A stretch of DNA of 64,000 bases from Siphonodentalium dalli. Its lineage: Eukaryota > Mollusca > Scaphopoda > Gadilida > Siphonodentaliidae. The position numbers and the translations under genes were made by a program. The notes under the pieces were generated by a model. It saw only the letters and a program-made list of their open reading frames with translations. It was not told the DNA's origin and did not search any database. This document shows positions 35,601 through 48,523 of the stretch, in pieces; position 1 is the stretch's first letter; every line of letters starts with the position of its first letter. The stretch lies in assembly GCA_032622095.1 (NCBI GenBank), contig CP136063.1, positions 272,485,426-272,549,425 on the forward strand, read 5' to 3'.

Positions 35601-38460
35601 AAATAATGAAAAATAAAAATAAAAAATTGAATAACAATATACATCCATATTAAAATATGGAAGTATAATAAGGGAATCGCGCGGAATTGATTGGAATGTC
35701 TATAGTATAGTTTATTGACATTTCTGTATTCAGTTTGAACGTTCTGGTGTGACCCCCACCCATGCCTCGAAATTTGGTGACGCGGGTAGAAAATTCGCCA
35801 TATCTCGGCCAATTTTCGTGATATCGAGCTAATTTGTGCGTCATTGTGTTCGTATTTGATGCCCCTTTAATATTTAGCAGGGTTCTGGTAAGGTATTGTG
35901 GCGATATTCTACTATGTAGGCCAATATGTATGTTGTTCAGTACATACTTTTCGAATATCTCTGGCCTCCATCGTCATAATACCGCAAGTAGGTAATCGTT
36001 TTGAAGTACTAGAAATTCCCCATCGAATGACACCAAACACGTGACGATCGGTTGAAGGAATTTAAATTCATAGTGCATTTTCTGTAAACTTGAACAAAAG
36101 GAAGGGGCCACAATTTCTACATTTGTCAACCGATTCATAAAATTTACTCACAATGATACTCAGTACATCATATAGATACTTCACAACCATTTTGGTTCAA
36201 ATCGGCGACAAAAAAAAAGAGACAAATTTTGCCCCTCCCCTAGCCCGGAAAAATTTGAGCGGACCTTTGTCAAAATTTTCTGGTTTGGTCTTCTGTCTAT
36301 GTTTAAGACGCTCACATAGACCAAATCCAGCTGTTGCGCTTCGTCTAGGAGAAGATCTGGGCACAAGCACTTTCTACACATGGACTTTATTAGTACATTT
36401 TTCGATGTGTTATAACTTGGCCATTTCTCAACCGATTTACAAAATTCTTTCACGAGTAGCATCAGTACGTCGTATAGATACACGAAAGTAAAAATGGTTG
36501 GAATCGGTGACAAAAAAAAATTTGACAAATTTTGCACCCCTCCCCAGGTCGACAAATTGTATTCGGACCTTGGTGAAATTTTTCTCGATTCGTGCCCTTT
36601 CGTTAGTTAACACGGTCAGTTAAACCCGAATTCAGCTGCTTGGCTTCTTATAGGAGAAGATCTGGGCACAAACATTTTCCAAAAATTTTGATTAAGGGCC
36701 ATAACTCTGGAAAGAAAGTTAGGACATAAACCTAAATGTTTCATTCAGTTGTAACTTGGCAAGGTGCATATACCTACCAAATTTCAATGATTTATCTTTT
36801 TAACTTTCTGAGATATAAGGGTTACAAAATATATTAAGAAGAAGAAGAAGAAGTAGCATAAATAATGAAAAATAAAAATAAAAAATTGAATAACAATATA
36901 CATCCATATTAAAATATGGAAGTATAATAAGGGAATCGCGCGGAATTGATTGGAATGTCTATAGTATAGTTTATTGACATTTCTGTATTCAGTTTGAACG
37001 TTCTGGTGTGACCCCCACCCATGCCTCGAAATTTGGTGACGCGGGTAGAAAATTCGCCATATCTCGGCCAATTTTCGTGATATCGAGCTAATTTGTGCGT
37101 CATTGTGTTCGTATTTGATGCCCTTTAATATTTAGCAGGGTTCTGGTAAGGTATTGTGGCGATATTCTACTATGTAGGCCAATATGTATGTTGTTCAGTA
37201 CATACTTTTCGAATATCTCTGGCCTCCATCGTCATAATACCGCAAGTAGGTAATCGTTTTGAAGTACTAGAAATTCCCCATCGAATGACACCAAACACGT
37301 GACGATCGGTTGAAGGAATTTAAATTCATAGTGCATTTTCTGTAAACTTGAACAAAAGGAAGGGGCCACAATTTCTACATTTGTCAACCGATTCATAAAA
37401 TTTACTCACAATGATACTCAGTACATCATATAGATACTTCACAACCATTTTGGTTCAAATCGGCGACAAAAAAAAAGAGACAAATTTTGCCCCTCCCCTA
37501 GCCCGGAAAAATTTGAGCGGACCTTTGTCAAAATTTTCTGGTTTGGTCTTCTGTCTATGTTTAAGACGCTCACATAGACCAAATCCAGCTGTTGCGCTTC
37601 GTCTAGGAGAAGATCTGGGCACAAGCACTTTCTACACATGGACTTTATTAGTACATTTTTCGATGTGTTATAACTTGGCCATTTCTCAACCGATTTACAA
37701 AATTCTTTCACGAGTAGCATCAGTACGTCGTATAGATACACGAAAGTAAAAATGGTTGGAATCGGTGACAAAAAAAAATTTGACAAATTTTGCACCCCTC
37801 CCCAGGTCGACAAATTGTATTCGGACCTTGGTGAAATTTTTCTCGATTCGTGCCCTTTCGTTAGTTAACACGGTCAGTTAAACCCGAATTCAGCTGCTTG
37901 GCTTCTTATAGGAGAAGATCTGGGCACAAACATTTTCCAAAAATTTTGATTAAGGGCCATAACTCTGGAAAGAAAGTTAGGACATAAACCTAAATGTTTC
38001 ATTCAGTTGTAACTTGGCAAGGTGCATATACCTACCAAATTTCAATGATTTATCTTTTTAACTTTCTGAGATATAAGGGTTACAAAATATATTAAGAAGA
38101 AGAAGAAGAAGTAGCATAAATAATGAAAAATAAAAATAAAAAATTGAATAACAATATACATCCATATTAAAATATGGAAGTATAATAAGGGAATCGCGCG
38201 GAATTGATTGGAATGTCTATAGTATAGTTTATTGACATTTCTGTATTCAGTTTGAACGTTCTGGTGTGACCCCCACCCATGCCTCGAAATTTGGTGACGC
38301 GGGTAGAAAATTCGCCATATCTTGGCCAATTTTCGTGATATCGAGCTAATTTGTGCGTCATTGTGTTCGTATTTGATGCCCCTTTAATATTTAGCAGGGT
38401 TCTGGTAAGGTATTGTGGCGATATTCTACTATGTAGGCCAATATGTATGTTGTTCAGTAC
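29649..38460. repeat. Seven-monomer uniform sub-block of B
   Basis: Seven consecutive monomers (starting 29,649 to 37,202) share GAAATTTTTCTCG and CGGTCAGTTAAACCCG (first at about 30,283 and 30,321, last near 37,835 and 37,872). All others have GAAAATTTTCTCG and CGGTCACGTAACCCG. The extra base gives most of them a 1,259-bp period. The shared variants indicate expansion from one founder monomer. Confidence 0.9.
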
Positions 38461-39717
38461 ATACTTTTCGAATATCTCTGGCCTCCATCGTCATAATACC
38501 GCAAGTAGGTAATCGTTTTGAATTACTAGAAATTCCCCATCGAATGACACCAAACACGTGACGATCGGTTGAAGGAATTTAAATTCATAGTGCATTTTCT
38601 GTAAACTTGAACAAAAGGAAGGGGCCACAATTTCTACATTTGTCAACCGATTCATAAAATTTACTCACAATGATACTCAGTACATCATATAGATACTTCA
38701 CAACTATTTTGGTTCAAATCGGCGACAAAAAAAAATAGACAAATTTTGCCCCTCCCCTAGCCCGGAAAAATTTGAGCGGACCTTTGTCAAAATTTTCTGG
38801 TTTGGTCTTCTGTCTATGTTTAAGACGCTCACATAGACCAAATCCAGCTGTTGCGCTTCGTCTAGGAGAAGATCTGGGCACAAGCACTTTCTACACATGG
38901 ACTTTATTAGTACATTTTTCGATGTGTTATAACTTGGCCATTTCTCAACCGATTTACAAAATTCTTTCACGAGTAGCATCAGTACGTCGTATAGATACAC
39001 GAAAGTAAAAATGGTTGGAATCGGTGACAAAAAAAATTTGACAAATTTTGCACCCCTCCCCAGGTCGACAAATTGTATTCGGACCTTGGTGAAAATTTTC
39101 TCGATTCGTGCCCTTTCGTTAGTTAACACGGTCACGTAACCCGAATTCAGCTGCTTGGCTTCTTATAGGAGAAGATCTGGGCACAAACATTTTCCAAAAA
39201 TTTTGATTAAGGGCCATAACTCTGGAAAGAAAGTTAGGACATAAACCTAAATGTTTCATTCAGTTGTAACTTGGCAAGGTGCATATACCTACCAAATTTC
39301 AATGATTTATCTTTTTAACTTTCTGAGATATAAGGGTTACAAAATATATTAAGAAGAAGAAGAAGAAGTAGCATAAATAATGAAAAATAAAAATAAAAAA
39401 TTGAATAACAATATACATCCATATTAAAATATGGAAGTATAATAAGGGAATCGCGCGGAATTGATTGGAATGTCTATAGTATAGTTTATTGACATTTCTG
39501 TATTCAGTTTGAACGTTCTGGTGTGACCCCCACCCATGCCTCGAAATTTGGTGACGCGGGTAGAAAATTCGCCATATCTTGGCCAATTTTCGTGATATCG
39601 AGCTAATTTGTGCGTCATTGTGTTCGTATTTGATGCCCCTTTAATATTTAGCAGGGTTCTGGTAAGGTATTGTGGCGATATTCTACTATGTAGGCCAATA
39701 TGTATGTTGTTCAGTAC

Positions 39718-42700
39718 ATACTTTTCGAATATCTCTGGCCTCCATCGTCATAATACCGCAAGTAGGTAATCGTTTTGAATTACTAGAAATTCCCCATCGA
39801 ATGACACCAAACACGTGACGATCGGTTGAAGGAATTTAAATTCATAGTGCATTTTCTGTAAACTTGAACAAAAGGAAGGGGCCACAATTTCTACATTTGT
39901 CAACCGATTCATAAAATTTACTCACAATGATACTCAGTACATCATATAGATACTTCACAACCATTTTGGTTCAAATCGGCGACAAAAAAAAATAGACAAA
40001 TTTTGCCCCTCCCCTAGCCCGGAAAAATTTGAGCGGACCTTTGTCAAAATTTTCTGGTTTGGTCTTCTGTCTATGTTTAAGACGCTCACATAGACCAAAT
40101 CCAGCTGTTGCGCTTCGTCTAGGAGAAGATCTGGGCACAAGCACTTTCTACACATGGACTTTATTAGTACATTTTTCGATGTGTTATAACTTGGCCATTT
40201 CTCAACCGATTTACAAAATTCTTTCACGAGTAGCATCAGTACGTCGTATAGATACACGAAAGTAAAAATGGTTGGAATCGGTGACAAAAAAAAATTTGAC
40301 AAATTTTGCACCCCTCCCCAGGTCGACAAATTGTATTCGGACCTTGGTGAAAATTTTCTCGATTCGTGCCCTTTCGTTAGTTAACACGGTCACGTAACCC
40401 GAATTTAGCTGCTTGGCTTCTTATAGGAGAAGATCTGGGCACAAACATTTTCCAAAAATTTTGATTAAGGGCCATAACTCTGGAAAGAAAGTTAGGACAT
40501 AAACCTAAATGTTTCATTCAGTTGTAACTTGGCAAGGTGCATATACCTACCAAATTTCAATGATTTATCTTTTTAACTTTCTGAGATATAAGGGTTACAA
40601 AATATATTAAGAAGAAGAAGAAGAAGTAGCATAAATAATGAAAAATAAAAATAAAAAATTGAATAACAATATACATCCATATTAAAATATGGAAGTATAA
40701 TAAGGGAATCGCGCGGAATTGATTGGAATGTCTATAGTATAGTTTATTGACATTTCTGTATTCAGTTTGAACGTTCTGGTGTGACCCCCACCCATGCCTC
40801 GAAATTTGGTGACGCGGGTAGAAAATTCGCCATATCTCGGCCAATTTTCGTGATATCGAGCTAATTTGTGCGTCATTGTGTTCGTATTTGATGCCCCTTT
40901 AATATTTAGCAGGGTTCTGGTAAGGTATTGTGGCGATATTCTACTATGTAGGCCAATATGTATGTTGTTCAGTACATACTTTTCGAATATCTCTGGCCTC
41001 CATCGTCATAATACCGCAAGTAGGTAATCGTTTTGAAGTACTAGAAATTCCCCATCGAATGACACCAAACACGTGACGATCGGTTGAAGGAATTTAAATT
41101 CATAGTGCATTTTCTGTAAACTTGAACAAAAGGAAGGGGCCACAATTTCTACATTTGTCAACCGATTCATAAAATTTACTCACAATGATACTCAGTACAT
41201 CATATAGATACTTCACAACCATTTTGGTTCAAATCGGCGACAAAAAAAAAGAGACAAATTTTGCCCCTCCCCTAGCCCGGAAAAATTTGAGCGGACCTTT
41301 GTCAAAATTTTCTGGTTTGGTCTTCTGTCTATGTTTAAGACGCTCACATAGACCAAATCCAGCTGTTTCGCTTCGTCTAGGAGAAGATCTGGGCACAAGC
41401 ACTTTCTACACATGGACTTTATTAGTACATTTTTCGATGTGTTATAACTTGGCCATTTCTCAACCGATTTACAAAATTCTTTCACGAGTAGCATCAGTAC
41501 GTCGTATTGATACACGAAAGTAAAAATGGTTGGAATCGGTGACAAAAAAAAATTTGACAAATTTTGCACCCCTCCCCAGGTCGACAAATTGTATTCGGAC
41601 CTTGGTGAAAATTTTCTCGATTCGTGCCCTTTCGTTAGTTAACACGGTCACGTAACCCGAATTCAGCTGCTTGGCTTCTTATAGGAGAAGATCTGGGCAC
41701 AAACATTTTCCAAAAATTTTGATTAAGGGCCATAACTCTGGAAAGAAAGTTAGGACATAAACCTAAATGTTTCATTCAGTTGTAACTTGGCAAGGTGCAT
41801 ATACCTACCAAATTTCAATGATTTATCTTTTTAACTTTCTGAGATATAAGGGTTACAAAATATATTAAGAAGAAGAAGAAGAAGTAGCATAAATAATGAA
41901 AAATAAAAATAAAAAATTGAATAACAATATACATCCATATTAAAATATGGAAGTATAATAAGGGAATCGCGCGGAATTGATTGGAATGTCTATAGTATAG
42001 TTTATTGACATTTCTGTATTCAGTTTGAACGTTCTGGTGTGACCCCCACCCATGCCTCGAAATTTGGTGACGCGGGTAGAAAATTCGCCATATCTCGGCC
42101 AATTTTCGTGATATCGAGCTAATTTGTGCGTCATTGTGTTCGTATTTGATGCCCCTTTAATATTTAGCAGGGTTCTGGTAAGGTATTGTGGCGATATTCT
42201 ACTATGTAGGCCAATATGTATGTTGTTCAGTACATACTTTTCGAATATCTCTGGCCTCCATCGTCATAATACCGCAAGTAGGTAATCGTTTTGAAGTACT
42301 AGAAATTCCCCATCGAATGACACCAAACACGTGACGATCGGTTGAAGGAATTTAAATTCATAGTGCATTTTCTGTAAACTTGAACAAAAGGAAGGGGCCA
42401 CAATTTCTACATTTGTCAACCGATTCATAAAATTTACTCACAATGATACTCAGTACATCATATAGATACTTCACAACCATTTTGGTTCAAATCGGCGACA
42501 AAAAAAAAGAGACAAATTTTGCCCCTCCCCTAGCCCGGAAAAATTTGAGCGGACCTTTGTCAAAATTTTCTGGTTTGGTCTTCTGTCTATGTTTAAGACG
42601 CTCACATAGACCAAATCCAGCTGTTTCGCTTCGTCTAGGAGAAGATCTGGGCACAAGCACTTTCTACACATGGACTTTATTAGTACATTTTTCGATGTGT

Positions 42701-45700
42701 TATAACTTGGCCATTTCTCAACCGATTTACAAAATTCTTTCACGAGTAGCATCAGTACGTCGTATTGATACACGAAAGTAAAAATGGTTGGAATCGGTGA
42801 CAAAAAAAAATTTGACAAATTTTGCACCCCTCCCCAGGTCGACAAATTGTATTCGGACCTTGGTGAAAATTTTCTCGATTCGTGCCCTTTCGTTAGTTAA
42901 CACGGTCACGTAACCCGAATTCAGCTGCTTGGCTTCTTATAGGAGAAGATCTGGGCACAAACATTTTCCAAAAATTTTGATTAAGGGCCATAACTCTGGA
43001 AAGAAAGTTAGGACATAAACCTAAATGTTTCATTCAGTTGTAACTTGGCAAGGTGCATATACCTACCAAATTTCAATGATTTATCTTTTTAACTTTCTGA
43101 GATATAAGGGTTACAAAATATATTAAGAAGAAGAAGAAGAAGTAGCATAAATAATGAAAAATAAAAATAAAAAATTGAATAACAATATACATCCATATTA
43201 AAATATGGAAGTATAATAAGGGAATCGCGCGGAATTGATTGGAATGTCTATAGTATAGTTTATTGACATTTCTGTATTCAGTTTGAACGTTCTGGTGTGA
43301 CCCCCACCCATGCCTCGAAATTTGGTGACGCGGGTAGAAAATTCGCCATATCTCGGCCAATTTTCGTGATATCGAGCTAATTTGTGCGTCATTGTGTTCG
43401 TATTTGATGCCCCTTTAATATTTAGCAGGGTTCTGGTAAGGTATTGTGGCGATATTCTACTATGTAGGCCAATATGTATGTTGTTCAGTACATACTTTTC
43501 GAATATCTCTGGCCTCCATCGTCATAATACCGCAAGTAGGTAATCGTTTTGAAGTACTAGAAATTCCCCATCGAATGACACCAAACACGTGACGATCGGT
43601 TGAAGGAATTTAAATTCATAGTGCATTTTCTGTAAACTTGAACAAAAGGAAGGGGCCACAATTTCTACATTTGTCAACCGATTCATAAAATTTACTCACA
43701 ATGATACTCAGTACATCATATAGATACTTCACAACCATTTTGGTTCAAATCGGCGACAAAAAAAAGGAGACAAATTTTGCCCCTCCCCTAGCCCGGAAAA
43801 ATTTGAGCGGACCTTTGTCAAAATTTTCTGGTTTGGTCTTCTGTCTATGTTTAAGACGCTCACATAGACCAAATCCAGCTGTTGCGCTTCGTCTAGGAGA
43901 AGATCTGGGCACAAGCACTTTCTACACATGGACTTTATTAGTACATTTTTCGATGTGTTATAACTTGGCCATTTCTCAACCGATTTACAAAATTCTTTCA
44001 CGAGTAGCATCAGTACGTCGTATAGATACACGAAAGTAAAAATGGTTGGAATCGGTGACAAAACAAAATTTGACAAATTTTGCACCCCTCCCCAGGTCGA
44101 CAAATTGTATTCGGACCTTGGTGAAAATTTTCTCGATTCGTGCCCTTTCGTTAGTTAACACGGTCACGTAACCCGAATTCAGCTGCTTGGCTTCTTATAG
44201 GAGAAGATCTGGGCACAAACATTTTCCAAAAATTTTGATTAAGGGCCATAACTCTGGAAAGAAAGTTAGGACATAAACCTAAATGTTTCATTCAGTTGTA
44301 ACTTGGCAAGGTGCATATACCTACCAAATTTCAATGATTTATCTTTTTAACTTTCTGAGATATAAGGGTTACAAAATATATTAAGAAGAAGAAGAAGAAG
44401 TAGCATAAATAATGAAAAATAAAAATAAAAAATTGAATAACAATATACATCCATATTAAAATATGGAAGTATAATAAGGGAATCGCGCGGAATTGATTGG
44501 AATGTCTATAGTATAGTTTATTGACATTTCTGTATTCAGTTTGAACGTTCTGGTGTGACCCCCACCCATGCCTCGAAATTTGGTGACGCGGGTAGAAAAT
44601 TCGCCATATCTCGGCCAATTTTCGTGATATCGAGCTAATTTGTGCGTCATTGTGTTCGTATTTGATGCCCCTTTAATATTTAGCAGGGTTCTGGTAAGGT
44701 ATTGTGGCGATATTCTACTATGTAGGCCAATATGTATGTTGTTCAGTACATACTTTTCGAATATCTCTGGCCTCCATCGTCATAATACCGCAAGTAGGTA
44801 ATCGTTTTGAATTACTAGAAATTCCCCATCGAATGACACCAAACACGTGACGATCGGTTGAAGGAATTTAAATTCATAGTGCATTTTCTGTAAACTTGAA
44901 CAAAAGGAAGGGGCCACAATTTCTACATTTGTCAACCGATTCATAAAATTTACTCACAATGATACTCAGTACATCATATAGATACTTCACAACCATTTTG
45001 GTTCAAATCGGCGACAAAAAAAAATAGACAAATTTTGCCCCTCCCCTAGCCCGGAAAAATTTGAGCGGACCTTTGTCAAAATTTTCTGGTTTGGTCTTCT
45101 GTCTATGTTTAAGACGCTCACATAGACCAAATCCAGCTGTTGCGCTTCGTCTAGGAGAAGATCTGGGCACAAGCACTTTCTACACATGGACTTTATTAGT
45201 ACATTTTTCGATGTGTTATAACTTGGCCATTTCTCAACCGATTTACAAAATTCTTTCACGAGTAGCATCAGTACGTCGTATAGATACACGAAAGTAAAAA
45301 TGGTTGGAATCGGTGACAAAAAAAAATTTGACAAATTTTGCACCCCTCCCCAGGTCGACAAATTGTATTCGGACCTTGGTGAAAATTTTCTCGATTCGTG
45401 CCCTTTCGTTAGTTAACACGGTCACGTAACCCGAATTTAGCTGCTTGGCTTCTTATAGGAGAAGATCTGGGCACAAACATTTTCCAAAAATTTTGATTAA
45501 GGGCCATAACTCTGGAAAGAAAGTTAGGACATAAACCTAAATGTTTCATTCAGTTGTAACTTGGCAAGGTGCATATACCTACCAAATTTCAATGATTTAT
45601 CTTTTTAACTTTCTGAGATATAAGGGTTACAAAATATATTAAGAAGAAGAAGAAGAAGTAGCATAAATAATGAAAAATAAAAATAAAAAATTGAATAACA

Positions 45701-48523
45701 ATATACATCCATATTAAAATATGGAAGTATAATAAGGGAATCGCGCGGAATTGATTGGAATGTCTATAGTATAGTTTATTGACATTTCTGTATTCAGTTT
45801 GAACGTTCTGGTGTGACCCCCACCCATGCCTCGAAATTTGGTGACGCGGGTAGAAAATTCGCCATATCTCGGCCAATTTTCGTGATATCGAGCTAATTTG
45901 TGCGTCATTGTGTTCGTATTTGATGCCCCTTTAATATTTAGCAGGGTTCTGGTAAGGTATTGTGGCGATATTCTACTATGTAGGCCAATATGTATGTTGT
46001 TCAGTACATACTTTTCGAATATCTCTGGCCTCCATCGTCATAATACCGCAAGTAGGTAATCGTTTTGAAGTACTAGAAATTCCCCATCGAATGACACCAA
46101 ACACGTGACGATCGGTTGAAGGAATTTAAATTCATAGTGCATTTTCTGTAAACTTGAACAAAAGGAAGGGGCCACAATTTCTACATTTGTCAACCGATTC
46201 ATAAAATTTACTCACAATGATACTCAGTACATCATATAGATACTTCACAACCATTTTGGTTCAAATCGGCGACAAAAAAAAAGAGACAAATTTTGCCCCT
46301 CCCCTAGCCCGGAAAAATTTGAGCGGACCTTTGTCAAAATTTTCTGGTTTGGTCTTCTGTCTATGTTTAAGACGCTCACATAGACCAAATCCAGCTGTTT
46401 CGCTTCGTCTAGGAGAAGATCTGGGCACAAGCACTTTCTACACATGGACTTTATTAGTACATTTTTCGATGTGTTATAACTTGGCCATTTCTCAACCGAT
46501 TTACAAAATTCTTTCACGAGTAGCATCAGTACGTCGTATTGATACACGAAAGTAAAAATGGTTGGAATCGGTGACAAAAAAAAATTTGACAAATTTTGCA
46601 CCCCTCCCCAGGTCGACAAATTGTATTCGGACCTTGGTGAAAATTTTCTCGATTCGTGCCCTTTCGTTAGTTAACACGGTCACGTAACCCGAATTCAGCT
46701 GCTTGGCTTCTTATAGGAGAAGATCTGGGCACAAACATTTTCCAAAAATTTTGATTAAGGGCCATAACTCTGGAAAGAAAGTTAGGACATAAACCTAAAT
46801 GTTTCATTCAGTTGTAACTTGGCAAGGTGCATATACCTACCAAATTTCAATGATTTATCTTTTTAACTTTCTGAGATATAAGGGTTACAAAATATATTAA
46901 GAAGAAGAAGAAGAAGTAGCATAAATAATGAAAAATAAAAATAAAAAATTGAATAACAATATACATCCATATTAAAATATGGAAGTATAATAAGGGAATC
47001 GCGCGGAATTGATTGGAATGTCTATAGTATAGTTTATTGACATTTCTGTATTCAGTTTGAACGTTCTGGTGTGACCCCCACCCATGCCTCGAAATTTGGT
47101 GACGCGGGTAGAAAATTCGCCATATCTCGGCCAATTTTCGTGATATCGAGCTAATTTGTGCGTCATTGTGTTCGTATTTGATGCCCCTTTAATATTTAGC
47201 AGGGTTCTGGTAAGGTATTGTGGCGATATTCTACTATGTAGGCCAATATGTATGTTGTTCAGTACATACTTTTCGAATATCTCTGGCCTCCATCGTCATA
47301 ATACCGCAAGTAGGTAATCGTTTTGAAGTACTAGAAATTCCCCATCGAATGACACCAAACACGTGACGATCGGTTGAAGGAATTTAAATTCATAGTGCAT
47401 TTTCTGTAAACTTGAACAAAAGGAAGGGGCCACAATTTCTACATTTGTCAACCGATTCATAAAATTTACTCACAATGATACTCAGTACATCATATAGATA
47501 CTTCACAACCATTTTGGTTCAAATCGGCGACAAAAAAAAGGAGACAAATTTTGCCCCTCCCCTAGCCCGGAAAAATTTGAGCGGACCTTTGTCAAAATTT
47601 TCTGGTTTGGTCTTCTGTCTATGTTTAAGACGCTCACATAGACCAAATCCAGCTGTTGCGCTTCGTCTAGGAGAAGATCTGGGCACAAGCACTTTCTACA
47701 CATGGACTTTATTAGTACATTTTTCGATGTGTTATAACTTGGCCATTTCTCAACCGATTTACAAAATTCTTTCACGAGTAGCATCAGTACGTCGTATAGA
47801 TACACGAAAGTAAAAATGGTTGGAATCGGTGACAAAACAAAATTTGACAAATTTTGCACCCCTCCCCAGGTCGACAAATTGTATTCGGACCTTGGTGAAA
47901 ATTTTCTCGATTCGTGCCCTTTCGTTAGTTAACACGGTCACGTAACCCGAATTCAGCTGCTTGGCTTCTTATAGGAGAAGATCTGGGCACAAACATTTTC
48001 CAAAAATTTTGATTAAGGGCCATAACTCTGGAAAGAAAGTTAGGACATAAACCTAAATGTTTCATTCAGTTGTAACTTGGCAAGGTGCATATACCTACCA
48101 AATTTCAATGATTTATCTTTTTAACTTTCTGAGATATAAGGGTTACAAAATATATTAAGAAGAAGAAGAAGAAGTAGCATAAATAATGAAAAATAAAAAT
48201 AAAAAATTGAATAACAATATACATCCATATTAAAATATGGAAGTATAATAAGGGAATCGCGCGGAATTGATTGGAATGTCTATAGTATAGTTTATTGACA
48301 TTTCTGTATTCAGTTTGAACGTTCTGGTGTGACCCCCACCCATGCCTCGAAATTTGGTGACGCGGGTAGAAAATTCGCCATATCTCGGCCAATTTTCGTG
48401 ATATCGAGCTAATTTGTGCGTCATTGTGTTCGTATTTGATGCCCCTTTAATATTTAGCAGGGTTCTGGTAAGGTATTGTGGCGATATTCTACTATGTAGG
48501 CCAATATGTATGTTGTTTAGTAC
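39718..48523. repeat. Higher-order pattern T-S-S-V-T-S-V in B
   Basis: Monomer type T (GAATTACTAG, AAATAGACAAA, GAATTTAGCTG) starts at 39,718 and 44,750. Type S (CTGTTTCGCTTCG, CGTATTGATACACG) starts at 40,976, 42,234 and 46,008. Type V (AAAAGGAGACAAA with GACAAAACAAAATTTG) starts at 43,492 and 47,266. The order T-S-S-V then T-S-V is a multi-monomer unit of about 3.77 kb (3-mer), with one S monomer duplicated in the first round or lost in the second. Confidence 0.85.
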
